This document shows, piece by piece, positions 40,593 to 50,100 of a DNA stretch of 64,000 nucleotides (its first letter is position 1; each line of letters opens with the position of its first letter). The translations under genes and the position numbers were made by a program. The stretch covers positions 1,736,001 through 1,800,000 of the forward strand of contig NZ_JABXYU010000001.1 of NCBI RefSeq assembly GCF_013394795.1, written 5' to 3'. Origin of the DNA: Leptotrichia sp. oral taxon 223. Its GTDB lineage: Bacteria > Fusobacteriota > Fusobacteriia > Fusobacteriales > Leptotrichiaceae. A model generated the notes under the pieces. The model did not search any database, had not been told where the DNA came from, and worked only from the letters and a program-made list of their open reading frames with translations.

Positions 40593-43208
40593 ACAGGAAA
40601 TGAAATAAGAAAAAGTTTTGTGGATTTTTTTAAATCGAAGGAGCATAAGCATTTTGAAAGTGCGTCGCTTATACCAGATGATAAGAGCTTATTGCTGACT
40701 GTAGCGGGGATGGTTCCATTTAAGCCGTTTTTTCTGGGAGAAAAAGAGGCGCCGTTTAAAAGAATTACCACTTATCAGAAATGCATCAGGACTAATGACT
40801 TGGAAAATGTTGGGAGAACGCCTAGACATCATACGTTTTTTGAAATGTTAGGTAATTTCTCATTTGGAGATTATTTTAAAAAGGAAGCTATCGAATGGTC
40901 TTGGGAATATATAACGAAAGTATTGAAATTGGAAGAGGACAGACTTTGGGTATCTGTGTATAAAACAGATGATGAGGCTTATGAGATCTGGAACAAGGAA
41001 ATTGGAGTGCCGGCAGAAAGAATTGTTAAACTTGGAGAAGAGGATAACTGGTGGGCAGCAGGACCTGTGGGATCTTGCGGGCCTTGTAGCGAGATTTATT
41101 ACGATACTCAGAATATGGGGAAAAATAACGAAGAAGCTGACAGAAAGCCGGGAGACGATGGAGATAGATTTTTAGAAATCTGGAATCTGGTATTTACTGA
41201 ATGGAACAGACTTGAAGATGGTTCACTTGTGCCACTTCCAGAAAAGAATATTGACACAGGGGCAGGACTTGAAAGAATTGCTTCTGTTGTGCAAAACAAG
41301 GATAACAACTTTGATACTGATTTATTTACAAATATTATAAAAGGGATAAAATCTGTACTTGAAATTCAAGGAAATGAAAATGAGGAAGCAATAAAAATTA
41401 TTGCCGATCACGTAAGAGCCTCAGTATTTTTGATTGGAGATGGAGTATTGCCGTCAAATGAAGGGCGTGGATATATTTTAAGAAAAATTATAAGACGTGC
41501 TTTTGGAGCTGGAAGTGCCGCAAAACAGAAGGTTTTTGAAAAAGAAGACATATTTCTCTATAAATTAGTGCCTTATGTTCTTGAAACAATGAATGAAGCA
41601 TATCCAGAACTGGCTGAAAAACAGGAATACATTGAAAAAGTTATAAGGCTGGAAGAGGAAAGGTTTGCAACAACTTTGAAAAATGGAACTGAAATGCTGG
41701 AAGAGGAAATCCAGAACTTAAAGGTAACAGATCAGAAGGAATTGCCAGCTGAACTGACTTTTAAGCTGTACGACACTTTTGGATTCCCATTTGAACTTAC
41801 AAAATTGATTTTGGAAAATCAAGGATTTGAAGCCTCGGAAGAAGAATTTGAGAAAAAGCTGGCAGAGCAGGTGCAACGTTCAAAGGACAGCAGAACAACA
41901 ATTTCTGATATGATAAAAGATGAATTTATAGACGAATTTTTTGAAAAACACGGAAAAACCGAATTTACTGGATATTTGCAAAATTTTGAGGAAGAAAGCA
42001 CGCTTTTACATATTGCCAAAAGTGAAGGAATTTCAGGATATGAGATGATATTTGACAAAACGCCGTTTTATGCTGAATCTGGAGGGCAAGTTGCTGATAC
42101 GGGAATTATTACTTCTGGAGAATTTGAAGGAAGAGTTGTAAACGTGGTTAAAAAACACGATGTCTTTATTCATCAGGTTGAAATCACAAGGGGAATTGCT
42201 CCAGCTGTAGGCGTGGAAGTGAAAATGCAAATTGATGTAAATCGTAGAAAGGATATTCAGAGAAATCATACGGCTACACATATTTTACACAAAGTTTTAA
42301 GAGAAAATCTTGGAACACATGTTGAGCAGTCTGGATCGCTTGTGGATGATGAAAAATTAAGATTTGACTTTTCACATTATGAGGCAATTAGTCCAGAAAT
42401 GATTGAAAAAATTGAAAAAGGTGTAAATGACATTATTTTATCAAATTTACAGGTAAAAATTAATTATGAAAATATTGAAGATGCAAAAGCAAGAGGAGCA
42501 ATGGCACTTTTCTCGGATAAATACGGAGATATAGTCCGTGTTGTTGAAATTGACGGATATTCCATTGAACTTTGCGGAGGAACGCACGTTAAATCGACTG
42601 GAGAAATCGGATTATTCAATATTGAATCTGAAAGCGGGATTGCTTCAGGAACACGTAGAATTACAGCCACAACTGGACATAAGAGCTTAAATTATGTAAA
42701 CAGGCTTGAAGACAAGATAAAGGAAATATCTGATATTTTCAGAACAGATGAAAAAAATGTCGTAGACATTATAGAAAAATATATTGGAGATATGAGAGCC
42801 GCAGTGAAAGTGCATGAAGAAATGCAGACAAAACTTGTAAAATACGAAATTAATGAAATGCTTGAAAACGTTAAAGCAGTAAATGACGTAAAAGTGTTAA
42901 AAACTTCATTTGAAGATAAAAATGTTGATGAGCTGAAAGAGATTGTAGACAGGGGAAAAGAAAAAATGCAGTCTGGAATCATTATTTTGGGAACAAATAA
43001 CAATGGAAAGGCAATTTTTGTAGTCGGAGTTACAAAAGACCTGATTTCAAAAGTAAAAGCTGGAGAAATAGTAAAAGTTGCAGCGCAGGTTGCTGGCGGG
43101 AACGGTGGAGGACGTCCTGACTTTGCACAGGCTGGCGGGAAAAATGGAAGTGCTGTAAAAGAAGCTGTTGAAAAGGCATTTGAGTTTGTGACTGAAAAAT
43201 TGCAATAG
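40590..43208 (+). CDS. alaS: Alanyl-tRNA synthetase
   Basis: An 872-residue class II AlaRS. The N-terminal catalytic core includes FFKSKEHKHFES and TTYQKCIRTNDLENVG, with motif 3 around NEGRGYILRKIIRR. The editing domain has the zinc-binding HTATHIL helix and CGGTHV. The C-terminal oligomerisation and glycine-rich C-Ala domain ends the protein (GGNGGGRPDFAQAGG). All expected elements are present. Its ribosome site lies upstream of a hairpin (see the separate entry). It precedes ruvX, a neighbour often seen next to alaS. Confidence 0.97.
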   Translation: MTGNEIRKSFVDFFKSKEHKHFESASLIPDDKSLLLTVAGMVPFKPFFLGEKEAPFKRITTYQKCIRTNDLENVGRTPRHHTFFEMLGNFSFGDYFKKEAIEWSWEYITKVLKLEEDRLWVSVYKTDDEAYEIWNKEIGVPAERIVKLGEEDNWWAAGPVGSCGPCSEIYYDTQNMGKNNEEADRKPGDDGDRFLEIWNLVFTEWNRLEDGSLVPLPEKNIDTGAGLERIASVVQNKDNNFDTDLFTNIIKGIKSVLEIQGNENEEAIKIIADHVRASVFLIGDGVLPSNEGRGYILRKIIRRAFGAGSAAKQKVFEKEDIFLYKLVPYVLETMNEAYPELAEKQEYIEKVIRLEEERFATTLKNGTEMLEEEIQNLKVTDQKELPAELTFKLYDTFGFPFELTKLILENQGFEASEEEFEKKLAEQVQRSKDSRTTISDMIKDEFIDEFFEKHGKTEFTGYLQNFEEESTLLHIAKSEGISGYEMIFDKTPFYAESGGQVADTGIITSGEFEGRVVNVVKKHDVFIHQVEITRGIAPAVGVEVKMQIDVNRRKDIQRNHTATHILHKVLRENLGTHVEQSGSLVDDEKLRFDFSHYEAISPEMIEKIEKGVNDIILSNLQVKINYENIEDAKARGAMALFSDKYGDIVRVVEIDGYSIELCGGTHVKSTGEIGLFNIESESGIASGTRRITATTGHKSLNYVNRLEDKIKEISDIFRTDEKNVVDIIEKYIGDMRAAVKVHEEMQTKLVKYEINEMLENVKAVNDVKVLKTSFEDKNVDELKEIVDRGKEKMQSGIIILGTNNNGKAIFVVGVTKDLISKVKAGEIVKVAAQVAGGNGGGRPDFAQAGGKNGSAVKEAVEKAFEFVTEKLQ

Positions 43209-43280
43209 TAGTTAAATTTGATTTTTAAATTGCAGAATTTTAAAATTGCTGTGGAATATTTAAGAAATGAGAAATAAAAA

Positions 43281-43697
43281 ATGAAAAAATTTATTGGATT
43301 AGATGTGGGAGATGTCAGAATTGGAGTTGCAAAATGTGATCCTTTGGGAATTTTAGCGACTGCTCTCGAAGTAATCGACAGGACAAAGACAAATCCCGTT
43401 GAAAGAATAAAGGAAATACTGGATGATGAAGGCACAAAAAAAGTCGTTGTTGGACTTCCGAAAAGTTTGGATGGAACTAAAAAAAGACAAGTTGAAAAAG
43501 TTGAAGAATTTGTGGAAGATCTGAAAAAAGAAATATCTGGAATTCAGATTATTTTTGTGGATGAAAGGTATACGACGACAGAAGCAGAACATTATTTGAA
43601 AAATTATTCTAAAAAGAATGGGAAAGAGCGAAGAAAAGTTGTGGATATGGTAGCAGCATCAATCATTTTGCAAAAATATCTAGATACATTAGCTTAG
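43281..43697 (+). CDS. ruvX: RuvX/YqgF putative Holliday junction resolvase / rRNA processing nuclease
   Basis: A 138-residue RNase H-fold protein. The first acidic motif is GLDVGDVRIGVA (Asp8, Asp11), the middle VVGLPKSLDGT motif is conserved, and the last acidic residues lie in FVDERYTT. YqgF takes part in 16S rRNA 5'-end processing and is also called a putative Holliday junction resolvase. The pair alaS-yqgF is a frequent neighbourhood. Length and motifs are normal. The gap to alaS (72 bases) has no terminator. Confidence 0.92.
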   Translation: MKKFIGLDVGDVRIGVAKCDPLGILATALEVIDRTKTNPVERIKEILDDEGTKKVVVGLPKSLDGTKKRQVEKVEEFVEDLKKEISGIQIIFVDERYTTTEAEHYLKNYSKKNGKERRKVVDMVAASIILQKYLDTLA

Positions 43698-43860
43698 AAT
43701 TATTTTTATTTATATAATAATTTCTTTTAACGAAATTTTGCTTAAAAATTTTTTATAAAACTAAATTTTAATAACTAAATAAAAATCAGTAATCTAAATA
43801 ATTAAAGAATAAATTTATGAAAAAAATTTAGATAGAAAATAAAAAAGAAAGGATTGAAAA

Positions 43861-45075
43861 ATGCAGAATAAAAAATCACATTATGTTTGGTTACTTTTGG
43901 TAATTTTTGTTCCAGCCCTTATTTTGTACTTTAATAAAGTAAAACTGGGACTTGATTTACGTGGTGGAACATCGGTTGTGTTGCAGGCGCAGGGGAAAAT
44001 TGAGCCTGATACAATGAGCAAGGTTAGAAATATTATTGAAAGACGGGTAAATAGCATTGGAGTTGCTGAGCCTGTTATTCAGCTTAGCGGAAATGATAAA
44101 CTGATAGTGGAGCTTGCGGGGATAAAAGATCCTCAAAAGGCTGTTGAACTGATTGGTACGACAGCAAAGCTGGAATTTAGGATAAAAAATAAGGATGGTT
44201 CTTACGGACCTGTTCTATTGGAGGGTTCCGCATTAAAATCAGCAGGAGTTTCCAGGGATCAGGTTGGAATGCCTTCTGTAAGTTTTGAGTTAAATTCACA
44301 AGGAGCAAATACTTTTGCCAAGATTACAAGGGAAAATATTGGAAAGCAATTGGCAATAATGCTTGATAACAAGGAACAATCAGCTCCTACAATTAATAGC
44401 GAGATTAATGGAGGAAGCGGAATTATAACTGGAAGATTTTCAATGGAAGAAGCGAACAATCTTGCAAATCTGTTAAAATCAGGAGCATTGCCTGTGGAAA
44501 TTAAAATTGTTGAAAATAGGACAGTTGGAGCAACACTTGGCGTGGATTCGATAAGACAGACTGGAATAGCAGGGCTGATTGCCTTAGGTGTAATTTCAGT
44601 ATTTATGATTGCTATTTATAAGATACCGGGAATTGTTGCAGACATAGCGCTTTTAATAAACGGAATTCTAGTTTTAGGACTGCTTAGTGGTATTGGCGCA
44701 GCTTTGACGCTTCCAGGGATTGCAGGATTTATCTTGACGTTAGGAATGGCAGTTGATTCAAATGTAATTACTTATGAAAGAATAAAGGAAGAATTACGGC
44801 TCGGGGAATCGCTGCATGATGCTGTGGAACGGGGATATGAAAATGCCTTTCCTGCGATAATTGATGGAAATATAACAACATTGCTTGTGGCAGCTGTGCT
44901 ATTTTTTCTTGGAACTGGGCCAATTAAAGGGTTCGCTGTAACATTGTCGCTTGGGGTAGTGGCTACGGTAATTACAGGAGTATTTGTTTCAAAAGTAATA
45001 TTAAGATTACTTATAAAGACATTTAATATAAAAAGGGAGCATCTGTTCTGGAAAGGAGCTTTGAATGAAGATTAA
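43861..45075 (+). CDS. secD: Protein translocase subunit SecD
   Basis: A 404-residue SecD, a proton-driven membrane factor that assists Sec export. One N-terminal helix is followed by the LGLDLRGGTS motif (first periplasmic strand), the P1 domain and five C-terminal helices. The family's GMAVDSNVITYERIKEEL segment in TM4-TM5 carries the conserved charged residues. It is a short form without the long insertions of E. coli SecD (615 residues). It overlaps secF by 11 bases, so the two are translationally coupled. Confidence 0.95.
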   Translation: MQNKKSHYVWLLLVIFVPALILYFNKVKLGLDLRGGTSVVLQAQGKIEPDTMSKVRNIIERRVNSIGVAEPVIQLSGNDKLIVELAGIKDPQKAVELIGTTAKLEFRIKNKDGSYGPVLLEGSALKSAGVSRDQVGMPSVSFELNSQGANTFAKITRENIGKQLAIMLDNKEQSAPTINSEINGGSGIITGRFSMEEANNLANLLKSGALPVEIKIVENRTVGATLGVDSIRQTGIAGLIALGVISVFMIAIYKIPGIVADIALLINGILVLGLLSGIGAALTLPGIAGFILTLGMAVDSNVITYERIKEELRLGESLHDAVERGYENAFPAIIDGNITTLLVAAVLFFLGTGPIKGFAVTLSLGVVATVITGVFVSKVILRLLIKTFNIKREHLFWKGALNED

Positions 45076-46036
45076 TTTAAAAGTAATACAAAATAGAAAA
45101 CTTTATTTGGGAATTTCAGCAGCAATGGTTGTAATTTCATTAATTTCATTATTTTCAATAAAACTAAATTTAGGAGTGGATTTTAAAGGTGGGGAACTAA
45201 TTCAATTAAAGTATGGGGGGAAAATTGATCATAATTCGGTAAACAGCACATTGAATAGTTTAATTGGAGAAATTCCTCAGATGAAAGCGAAAAGAGTTCA
45301 ATTTTCAGACACGGATAACACAGTCATTATAAGAACTGAACAGCTGAGCAATGCACAAAAAACAAAAATAATGTCAAAATTAAGTCAAAAAACTGGAAAA
45401 TATGAAGTTGTAAAAAATGAAACCGTAGGTGCGGTAATTGGGAAGGAATTGACGGCAAACGCCATTCAGGCGCTATTAATAGGAAGTATTTTAATTATTA
45501 TTTATATTACAGTAAGATTTGAGTTTATTTATGCAGTGGCAGGAATTGTGGCGCTGGTTCATGATGTCATCATTGCTTTTGGAGTCATTGCGATGCTTAA
45601 ATATGAGATAAATACACCATTTATTGCGGCAATCCTTACAATTTTAGGATATTCAATTAACGATACAATTGTCGTATTTGACAGAATTCGTGAAAATATT
45701 AAAAGGAACAGGGAAATCAGAAATAAAACTGCATTGCCGTTTGGAGAAGTAATAGAAAAATCCATAAACCAAGTATTTACAAGATCAATTTATACATCAG
45801 TAACTACGCTGTTTTCTGTAATTGTGCTGCTTATTCTTGGTGGAAGCACATTAAAGACATTTAGCATGACTCTGTTTGTAGGAATGCTTGTCGGAACTTA
45901 TTCATCAGTGTTTTTAGCAAGCCCTCTGGTTTATATAATGAAAAAAGGTAAAAATGAGCCAAAAGCCAAAGATGTTATAAAAAGTTCTGGTAAGACAGTA
46001 AACGGATATGATGAAAGAGATAAAGTCTTAGTTTAA
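45065..46036 (+). CDS. secF: Protein translocase subunit SecF
   Basis: A 323-residue SecF, partner of SecD. The N-terminal LGVDFKGGEL motif follows the first helix. Five more helices carry the FEFIYAVAGIVALVHDVII and YSINDTIVVFDRIRENI family segments. The start lies inside the end of secD with AAAGGAG 9 bases upstream. The C-terminus is a short polar tail. It is normal in length. Confidence 0.95.
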   Translation: MKINLKVIQNRKLYLGISAAMVVISLISLFSIKLNLGVDFKGGELIQLKYGGKIDHNSVNSTLNSLIGEIPQMKAKRVQFSDTDNTVIIRTEQLSNAQKTKIMSKLSQKTGKYEVVKNETVGAVIGKELTANAIQALLIGSILIIIYITVRFEFIYAVAGIVALVHDVIIAFGVIAMLKYEINTPFIAAILTILGYSINDTIVVFDRIRENIKRNREIRNKTALPFGEVIEKSINQVFTRSIYTSVTTLFSVIVLLILGGSTLKTFSMTLFVGMLVGTYSSVFLASPLVYIMKKGKNEPKAKDVIKSSGKTVNGYDERDKVLV

Positions 46037-46110
46037 TTGAAAAAGGTGTATTTGAAAACACATATATAAAAAAACAAATAAAACGATGAATTTAGAAGGT
46101 GAATTGAAAA

Positions 46111-47205
46111 ATGCGATGCTGGGCAGAAATAAACATAAATAATTTATATAGCAATATTGATGAAATTGAAAAAATTGTGCTGAAGAACAAGATAATAGCG
46201 GTTATAAAGGCAGATGCCTATGGACATGGGATGCTTGAAATATGTGATGCCTTGATAAAAAAAGGAATTAAGAGCTTTGCAGTTGCGACAAGCGATGAGG
46301 CGCTTAAAATTAAGGAGCTTCATGATGATATTATGGTGCTTATACTGGGACCTGTGGAAAATGAGTACATGGATTTAATTGCAGATAAAAATATTTATTT
46401 TATGGTGACGGATTTTGAGGAAATAGAATATTTGGAAAAAACTGGGAAAGAAAAAGGGAAAACTGCGGATGTATTTATAAAAATAGATACTGGAATGGGA
46501 CGTGTAGGCTTTCAGGAAAGTGAAGCTGAAAAACTGAATGAAATTCTTAAAAATTCCAGCCATATTAATCCAATAGGAATTTTCTCGCATTTTTCATCAT
46601 CAGACAGCGACAAAGACTATACAAAATCGCAGGAAAGCAAATTTAAAGCAATGTGTGAAAAAATATCAAGTGGGATACCATCAATAAAATACAGACATCT
46701 GCACAACAGCTTCGGAACTCTAAAATTTCAGGACAGCATAGAAGATTTTGTAAGAGTGGGAATTATACTTTATGGCGGAGTTACAGACGAAGAGACGGCT
46801 CCCTATAAATTTAAGCCAGTAATGTCCCTTCTGGCAAAAATCAGCTATATAAAGACATTAAAGGAAGACAGTTTTATAAGTTATGGGAATACATATTTAG
46901 GAAAGGCCGGGAAAACTTACGCAACTGTTTCCATCGGCTATGCTGACGGGGTAAGACGTGATTTGTCAAATAAAGGCTATGTTTTCTACAAGGGACATAA
47001 ATGTGAAATTGTAGGGCGTGTCTGTATGGATCAGCTTATAATTTTGCTTCCTGATGAATTGAAGGATATTGCTAAAAAAGGCGATGTTGTGGAATTTTTT
47101 GGAGAAAATATAAGCGTTGTGGAAGTTGCTAATCTGTGTAATACGATTTCATATGAAATTATGTGCGGAATAAGTCAAAGAGTGCCTAGAATTTATGTAA
47201 AATAG
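46111..47205 (+). CDS. alr: Alanine racemase
   Basis: A 364-residue PLP enzyme that makes D-alanine for peptidoglycan. The PLP-binding lysine is in AVIKADAYGHG (Lys33), the catalytic tyrosine is in VSIGYADGVRR and the substrate CMDQ motif (RVCMDQLII) is present. Length and fold elements are normal. The ATG has GAAGGTG upstream. It stands before cvpA and the lptF-lptG pair, without a visible terminator. Confidence 0.95.
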   Translation: MRCWAEININNLYSNIDEIEKIVLKNKIIAVIKADAYGHGMLEICDALIKKGIKSFAVATSDEALKIKELHDDIMVLILGPVENEYMDLIADKNIYFMVTDFEEIEYLEKTGKEKGKTADVFIKIDTGMGRVGFQESEAEKLNEILKNSSHINPIGIFSHFSSSDSDKDYTKSQESKFKAMCEKISSGIPSIKYRHLHNSFGTLKFQDSIEDFVRVGIILYGGVTDEETAPYKFKPVMSLLAKISYIKTLKEDSFISYGNTYLGKAGKTYATVSIGYADGVRRDLSNKGYVFYKGHKCEIVGRVCMDQLIILLPDELKDIAKKGDVVEFFGENISVVEVANLCNTISYEIMCGISQRVPRIYVK

Positions 47206-47216
47206 AGGTAGGAAAA

Positions 47217-47798
47217 ATGATATTGGATATTGGATTTATAATTATGCTAGTAATATTTATTCTTCTTGGTTATAAAAGGGGATTTTCTTTAGAGTTCTTT
47301 AATATGTTTAAATTTATTTTTATTATTTTTATAACAAATTATATTTATAAGTTTTTTTTAAACTCGGGTAGAATTAAGCACAAAAATCAATTAAAGATAT
47401 TTATTATTATGGTTGTAATCCAATATGTTATTTATTCTGTTATTTTAATAAGTAATGGAAAATTTTTAAAAAGCATAAAAATGAAGAAGTTTGACAAATT
47501 TTATGGAATGATGTTTGGCATAATGAAGATATTTTTTGTTGCAGTTATTGTGTATATAATCATTATTACAAGTTCTGGAAACAGCAGAAGAATAAGGGAG
47601 TTAAGAGATAAAAGCTTTTCCATACAGTTTATGACGAAATACGCATTAAAATTTGCAGATTCCTTTCCAAACTTTATAAAAAGCGATGTGGAAGGATATG
47701 TTATAAGTAGGCGGGAAAAACAGGTAATTAATGATGTATTGAAAAACTATGAAAACTTTAAGCCAGATGAATTTGAAAAAAATAAAATCATTAATTAA
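47217..47798 (+). CDS. CvpA-family membrane protein
   Basis: A 193-residue protein with four hydrophobic segments and a polar C-terminal part of about 60 residues, the layout of CvpA/YshB-like proteins. The opening DIGFIIMLVIFILLGYKRGF, with its GxKRGF turn, fits the family; later helices are diverged. CvpA proteins are linked to envelope integrity and colicin V production. It starts 11 bases after alr and is probably cotranscribed. Family confidence moderate. Confidence 0.68.
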   Translation: MILDIGFIIMLVIFILLGYKRGFSLEFFNMFKFIFIIFITNYIYKFFLNSGRIKHKNQLKIFIIMVVIQYVIYSVILISNGKFLKSIKMKKFDKFYGMMFGIMKIFFVAVIVYIIIITSSGNSRRIRELRDKSFSIQFMTKYALKFADSFPNFIKSDVEGYVISRREKQVINDVLKNYENFKPDEFEKNKIIN

Positions 47799-47817
47799 TA
47801 TACAAATTTACTAAAAA

Positions 47818-47838
47818 CTGATTTTAAATCAGACTCAA
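47818..47838 (+). other. Palindrome after the cvpA-like gene
   Basis: CTGATTT-T-AAATCAG (47818-47832) is a perfect palindrome inside an AAAACT...AGTTTTT context. It may slow or partly end transcription before lptF. Confidence 0.4.
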
Positions 47839-47884
47839 AAGTTTTTGGAATAAAGGAAAAATAAAAAAAGGAAAATTGATAAGA

Positions 47885-48982
47885 ATGAAAATAATTGACA
47901 GATATATTTACAATTCGCTCATATTGCCGTCATTGTTTGGAATAAGCATATTTACATTCATCATGATGCTAAATGTGGTAATGGAAGTTATGGAGCGGCT
48001 GTTTGCAAGTGATTTGCCATTTATATCTATAATTGACTATTTGTTTTATGCGATGCCAGGTGTTCTTGTCCAGACAATTCCGATGGGAGCGTTTCTGGGA
48101 GTAATGCTTGTTTATGGAGGGCTTTCTGAAACAAATGAGATTGTTGCGATGGAAGGTTCTGGAATAGGGCTGTTTAGAATAATTCGTCCAGCATTTATTT
48201 TTGGAGTAATACTTACTCTTATTGGGCTTGGACTTGAGCTTTATGTAAATCCGCGTGCATTGAAAAATATAAATGCCCAGACAAAGCAAATTCTAGCTTC
48301 AAAGCCAAATTCACTGTCGGAGGAAAAAGTATTTTTGACAAACGAGGAAAAAGGATTTGGATTTTATATTGACGAAGTAAATAATGAAAAAGCTACGGCT
48401 AAAAACTTTCTAATTATAAATAAACGTGGAGATAATCAATATCCGATAATCTTTCTTGCAGAAAATGCAAAATTTGATCCAGGAATCATAAGATTACGGA
48501 AAGTAAAGGGATATGCCTTTGATAAGGATGGTAACAGTCAAGTTTCGGCTGAGTATCAGGAGCAGGAAATACCGATTACTACTTTTTTCAGGGAGAATAA
48601 GCAGGAAGTGAAAAAAAGCCGTAAGGAAATGAACATAAAGGAATTAAAAGAATTTTACAGACAAAATATAAAAAATCCTGAAGAAAAGGAAACGGCATTA
48701 AAGGCACAGGTGGAAATTTACCAGAGGCTTATTGGGCCGCTTGCAAGTACGTTTTTATGCTGGCTGGGAGTATTGCTTTCGGTAGGGCATAGACGAAGCG
48801 GAAGAGGAATAAGCTTTGGAATAAGCTTAATCGTTATATTTGGTTATATAGGAATGGCAAGTTATGCAAAAATTATGGTGCTAAAAAATAATGTGCCTGC
48901 AAACATTGCAATGTGGATTCCTAATTTTATTTTATTTATATTGTGCATATATTTTTCAATAAAGAAATATAAAGGAAATTAG
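47885..48982 (+). CDS. lptF: LptF/LptG-family LPS export permease (first copy)
   Basis: A 365-residue YjgP/YjgQ-family protein: three N-terminal helices, a periplasmic beta-jellyroll region (about residues 120-260) and three C-terminal helices. It begins KIIDRYIYNSLILPSLFG, the family's first helix, with GIGLFRIIRPA and the later GRRSGRGISFGISL segment. With the second copy next to it and LptB it forms the inner-membrane LPS exporter. Start 47885 is preferred over a TTG nine bases earlier; which copy is LptF and which LptG is uncertain. Confidence 0.88.
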   Translation: MKIIDRYIYNSLILPSLFGISIFTFIMMLNVVMEVMERLFASDLPFISIIDYLFYAMPGVLVQTIPMGAFLGVMLVYGGLSETNEIVAMEGSGIGLFRIIRPAFIFGVILTLIGLGLELYVNPRALKNINAQTKQILASKPNSLSEEKVFLTNEEKGFGFYIDEVNNEKATAKNFLIINKRGDNQYPIIFLAENAKFDPGIIRLRKVKGYAFDKDGNSQVSAEYQEQEIPITTFFRENKQEVKKSRKEMNIKELKEFYRQNIKNPEEKETALKAQVEIYQRLIGPLASTFLCWLGVLLSVGHRRSGRGISFGISLIVIFGYIGMASYAKIMVLKNNVPANIAMWIPNFILFILCIYFSIKKYKGN

Positions 48983-48995
48983 CGGAAGGAGGAGT

Positions 48996-50072
48996 ATGAA
49001 TAAATTAGATAAATATATAATTCTAAATTATGTAAAAAGTTTTATTTTGGGAATGATGATGTTTTTTCTAATATTTCTGCTAGCTGAAAGTATTAGTCTT
49101 ACAGGATGGATTATGGATGGAAAGCTGAAAGGACATGATGCCATAAAATATCTGAGATACGGAACGCCTGAAATTATAACAAATACAGCTCCTCTTGGAG
49201 TTCTGCTTGGAAGCCTTCTATGTATAAGCAAGATGGCAAAGCAATTGGAAGTTGCAGCAATGAAGACAAGTGGAATCAGTTTCGCAAGAATAGCCCTGTT
49301 TCCAATGATTTTTTCATTTCTTGTAAGTATGGGAGTATTTTGGTTAAATTATGATATTTTAGGAAAATCAAACACTAAAAAGGAAAATTTAAAATCTTTA
49401 AAAATTGATAACAAGGAGCCAGTCAAGGAGGAGAAAAAATTTATTTTTGTAAAAATTGACAAAAAAACAGTGCTTTTTAGTGAATATGCAAATAAAAAAA
49501 CTGGAACAATGGAGTACATCGAAATATTAAAATTTGAAAAGGGATTTAAACAAATTAGTAAAATATACACTTCTCCATTTGCAAAAATTAATCCTAAGAC
49601 AAACGAGTGGACTTTTAAGGACTTAAAGGAGTACGATGAAAAAACTAATTTAATGAAACCTGCTGATACAAAAAAATTTAAGTTTACTGCAAAAATGGAA
49701 GATGTTCTGGCAAGTCCAGTCAAGGCCAAAAATCTGACAATGCCTGAGCTGCGTGAAAAAGTAGTTTATTTTACAAGAGTTGGAGCAGATTCCTTAAATT
49801 TGAGAATTGAATTTTATTACAGAATATCGTTTGCACTGGCTTCTTTCGTAATGTGCCTAATTGGGCTTTCGCTGGGGAGTAGGTATGTAAGGGGAGGAGC
49901 GGCTGTAAATATCGGATTGTCCGTAATAATTGGTTATGCCTATTACGGTGTCAGCACGATTTTGCGTTCAATGGCAGTAACTGGGACAGTTCCAATTTAT
50001 GCAGCTTGTTTTATTCCGTTAATTATATTTTTGATAGTTGGAATAAAATTATTTAGGGATTCTGAATATTAA
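48996..50072 (+). CDS. lptG: LptF/LptG-family LPS export permease (second copy)
   Basis: A 358-residue partner of the preceding permease, of the same YjgP/YjgQ architecture. It starts KLDKYIILNYVKSFILGMMMF and has the LEVAAMKTSGISFARI coupling segment that contacts LptB, a jellyroll region (about 120-250) and three C-terminal helices with GLSLGSRYVRGG. GGAAGGAGG precedes the ATG. It lies 13 bases after the first copy, in one operon. Confidence 0.88.
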   Translation: MNKLDKYIILNYVKSFILGMMMFFLIFLLAESISLTGWIMDGKLKGHDAIKYLRYGTPEIITNTAPLGVLLGSLLCISKMAKQLEVAAMKTSGISFARIALFPMIFSFLVSMGVFWLNYDILGKSNTKKENLKSLKIDNKEPVKEEKKFIFVKIDKKTVLFSEYANKKTGTMEYIEILKFEKGFKQISKIYTSPFAKINPKTNEWTFKDLKEYDEKTNLMKPADTKKFKFTAKMEDVLASPVKAKNLTMPELREKVVYFTRVGADSLNLRIEFYYRISFALASFVMCLIGLSLGSRYVRGGAAVNIGLSVIIGYAYYGVSTILRSMAVTGTVPIYAACFIPLIIFLIVGIKLFRDSEY

Positions 50073-50100
50073 TAAATATCAAAATTTAGAAAGGATTGAT

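Noticed and set aside
42692-43435. Long minus-strand frame of 247 codons over the end of alaS and start of ruvX
   Set aside because: Ser/Phe/Thr-rich shadow of two well-supported plus-strand genes; no ribosome site.
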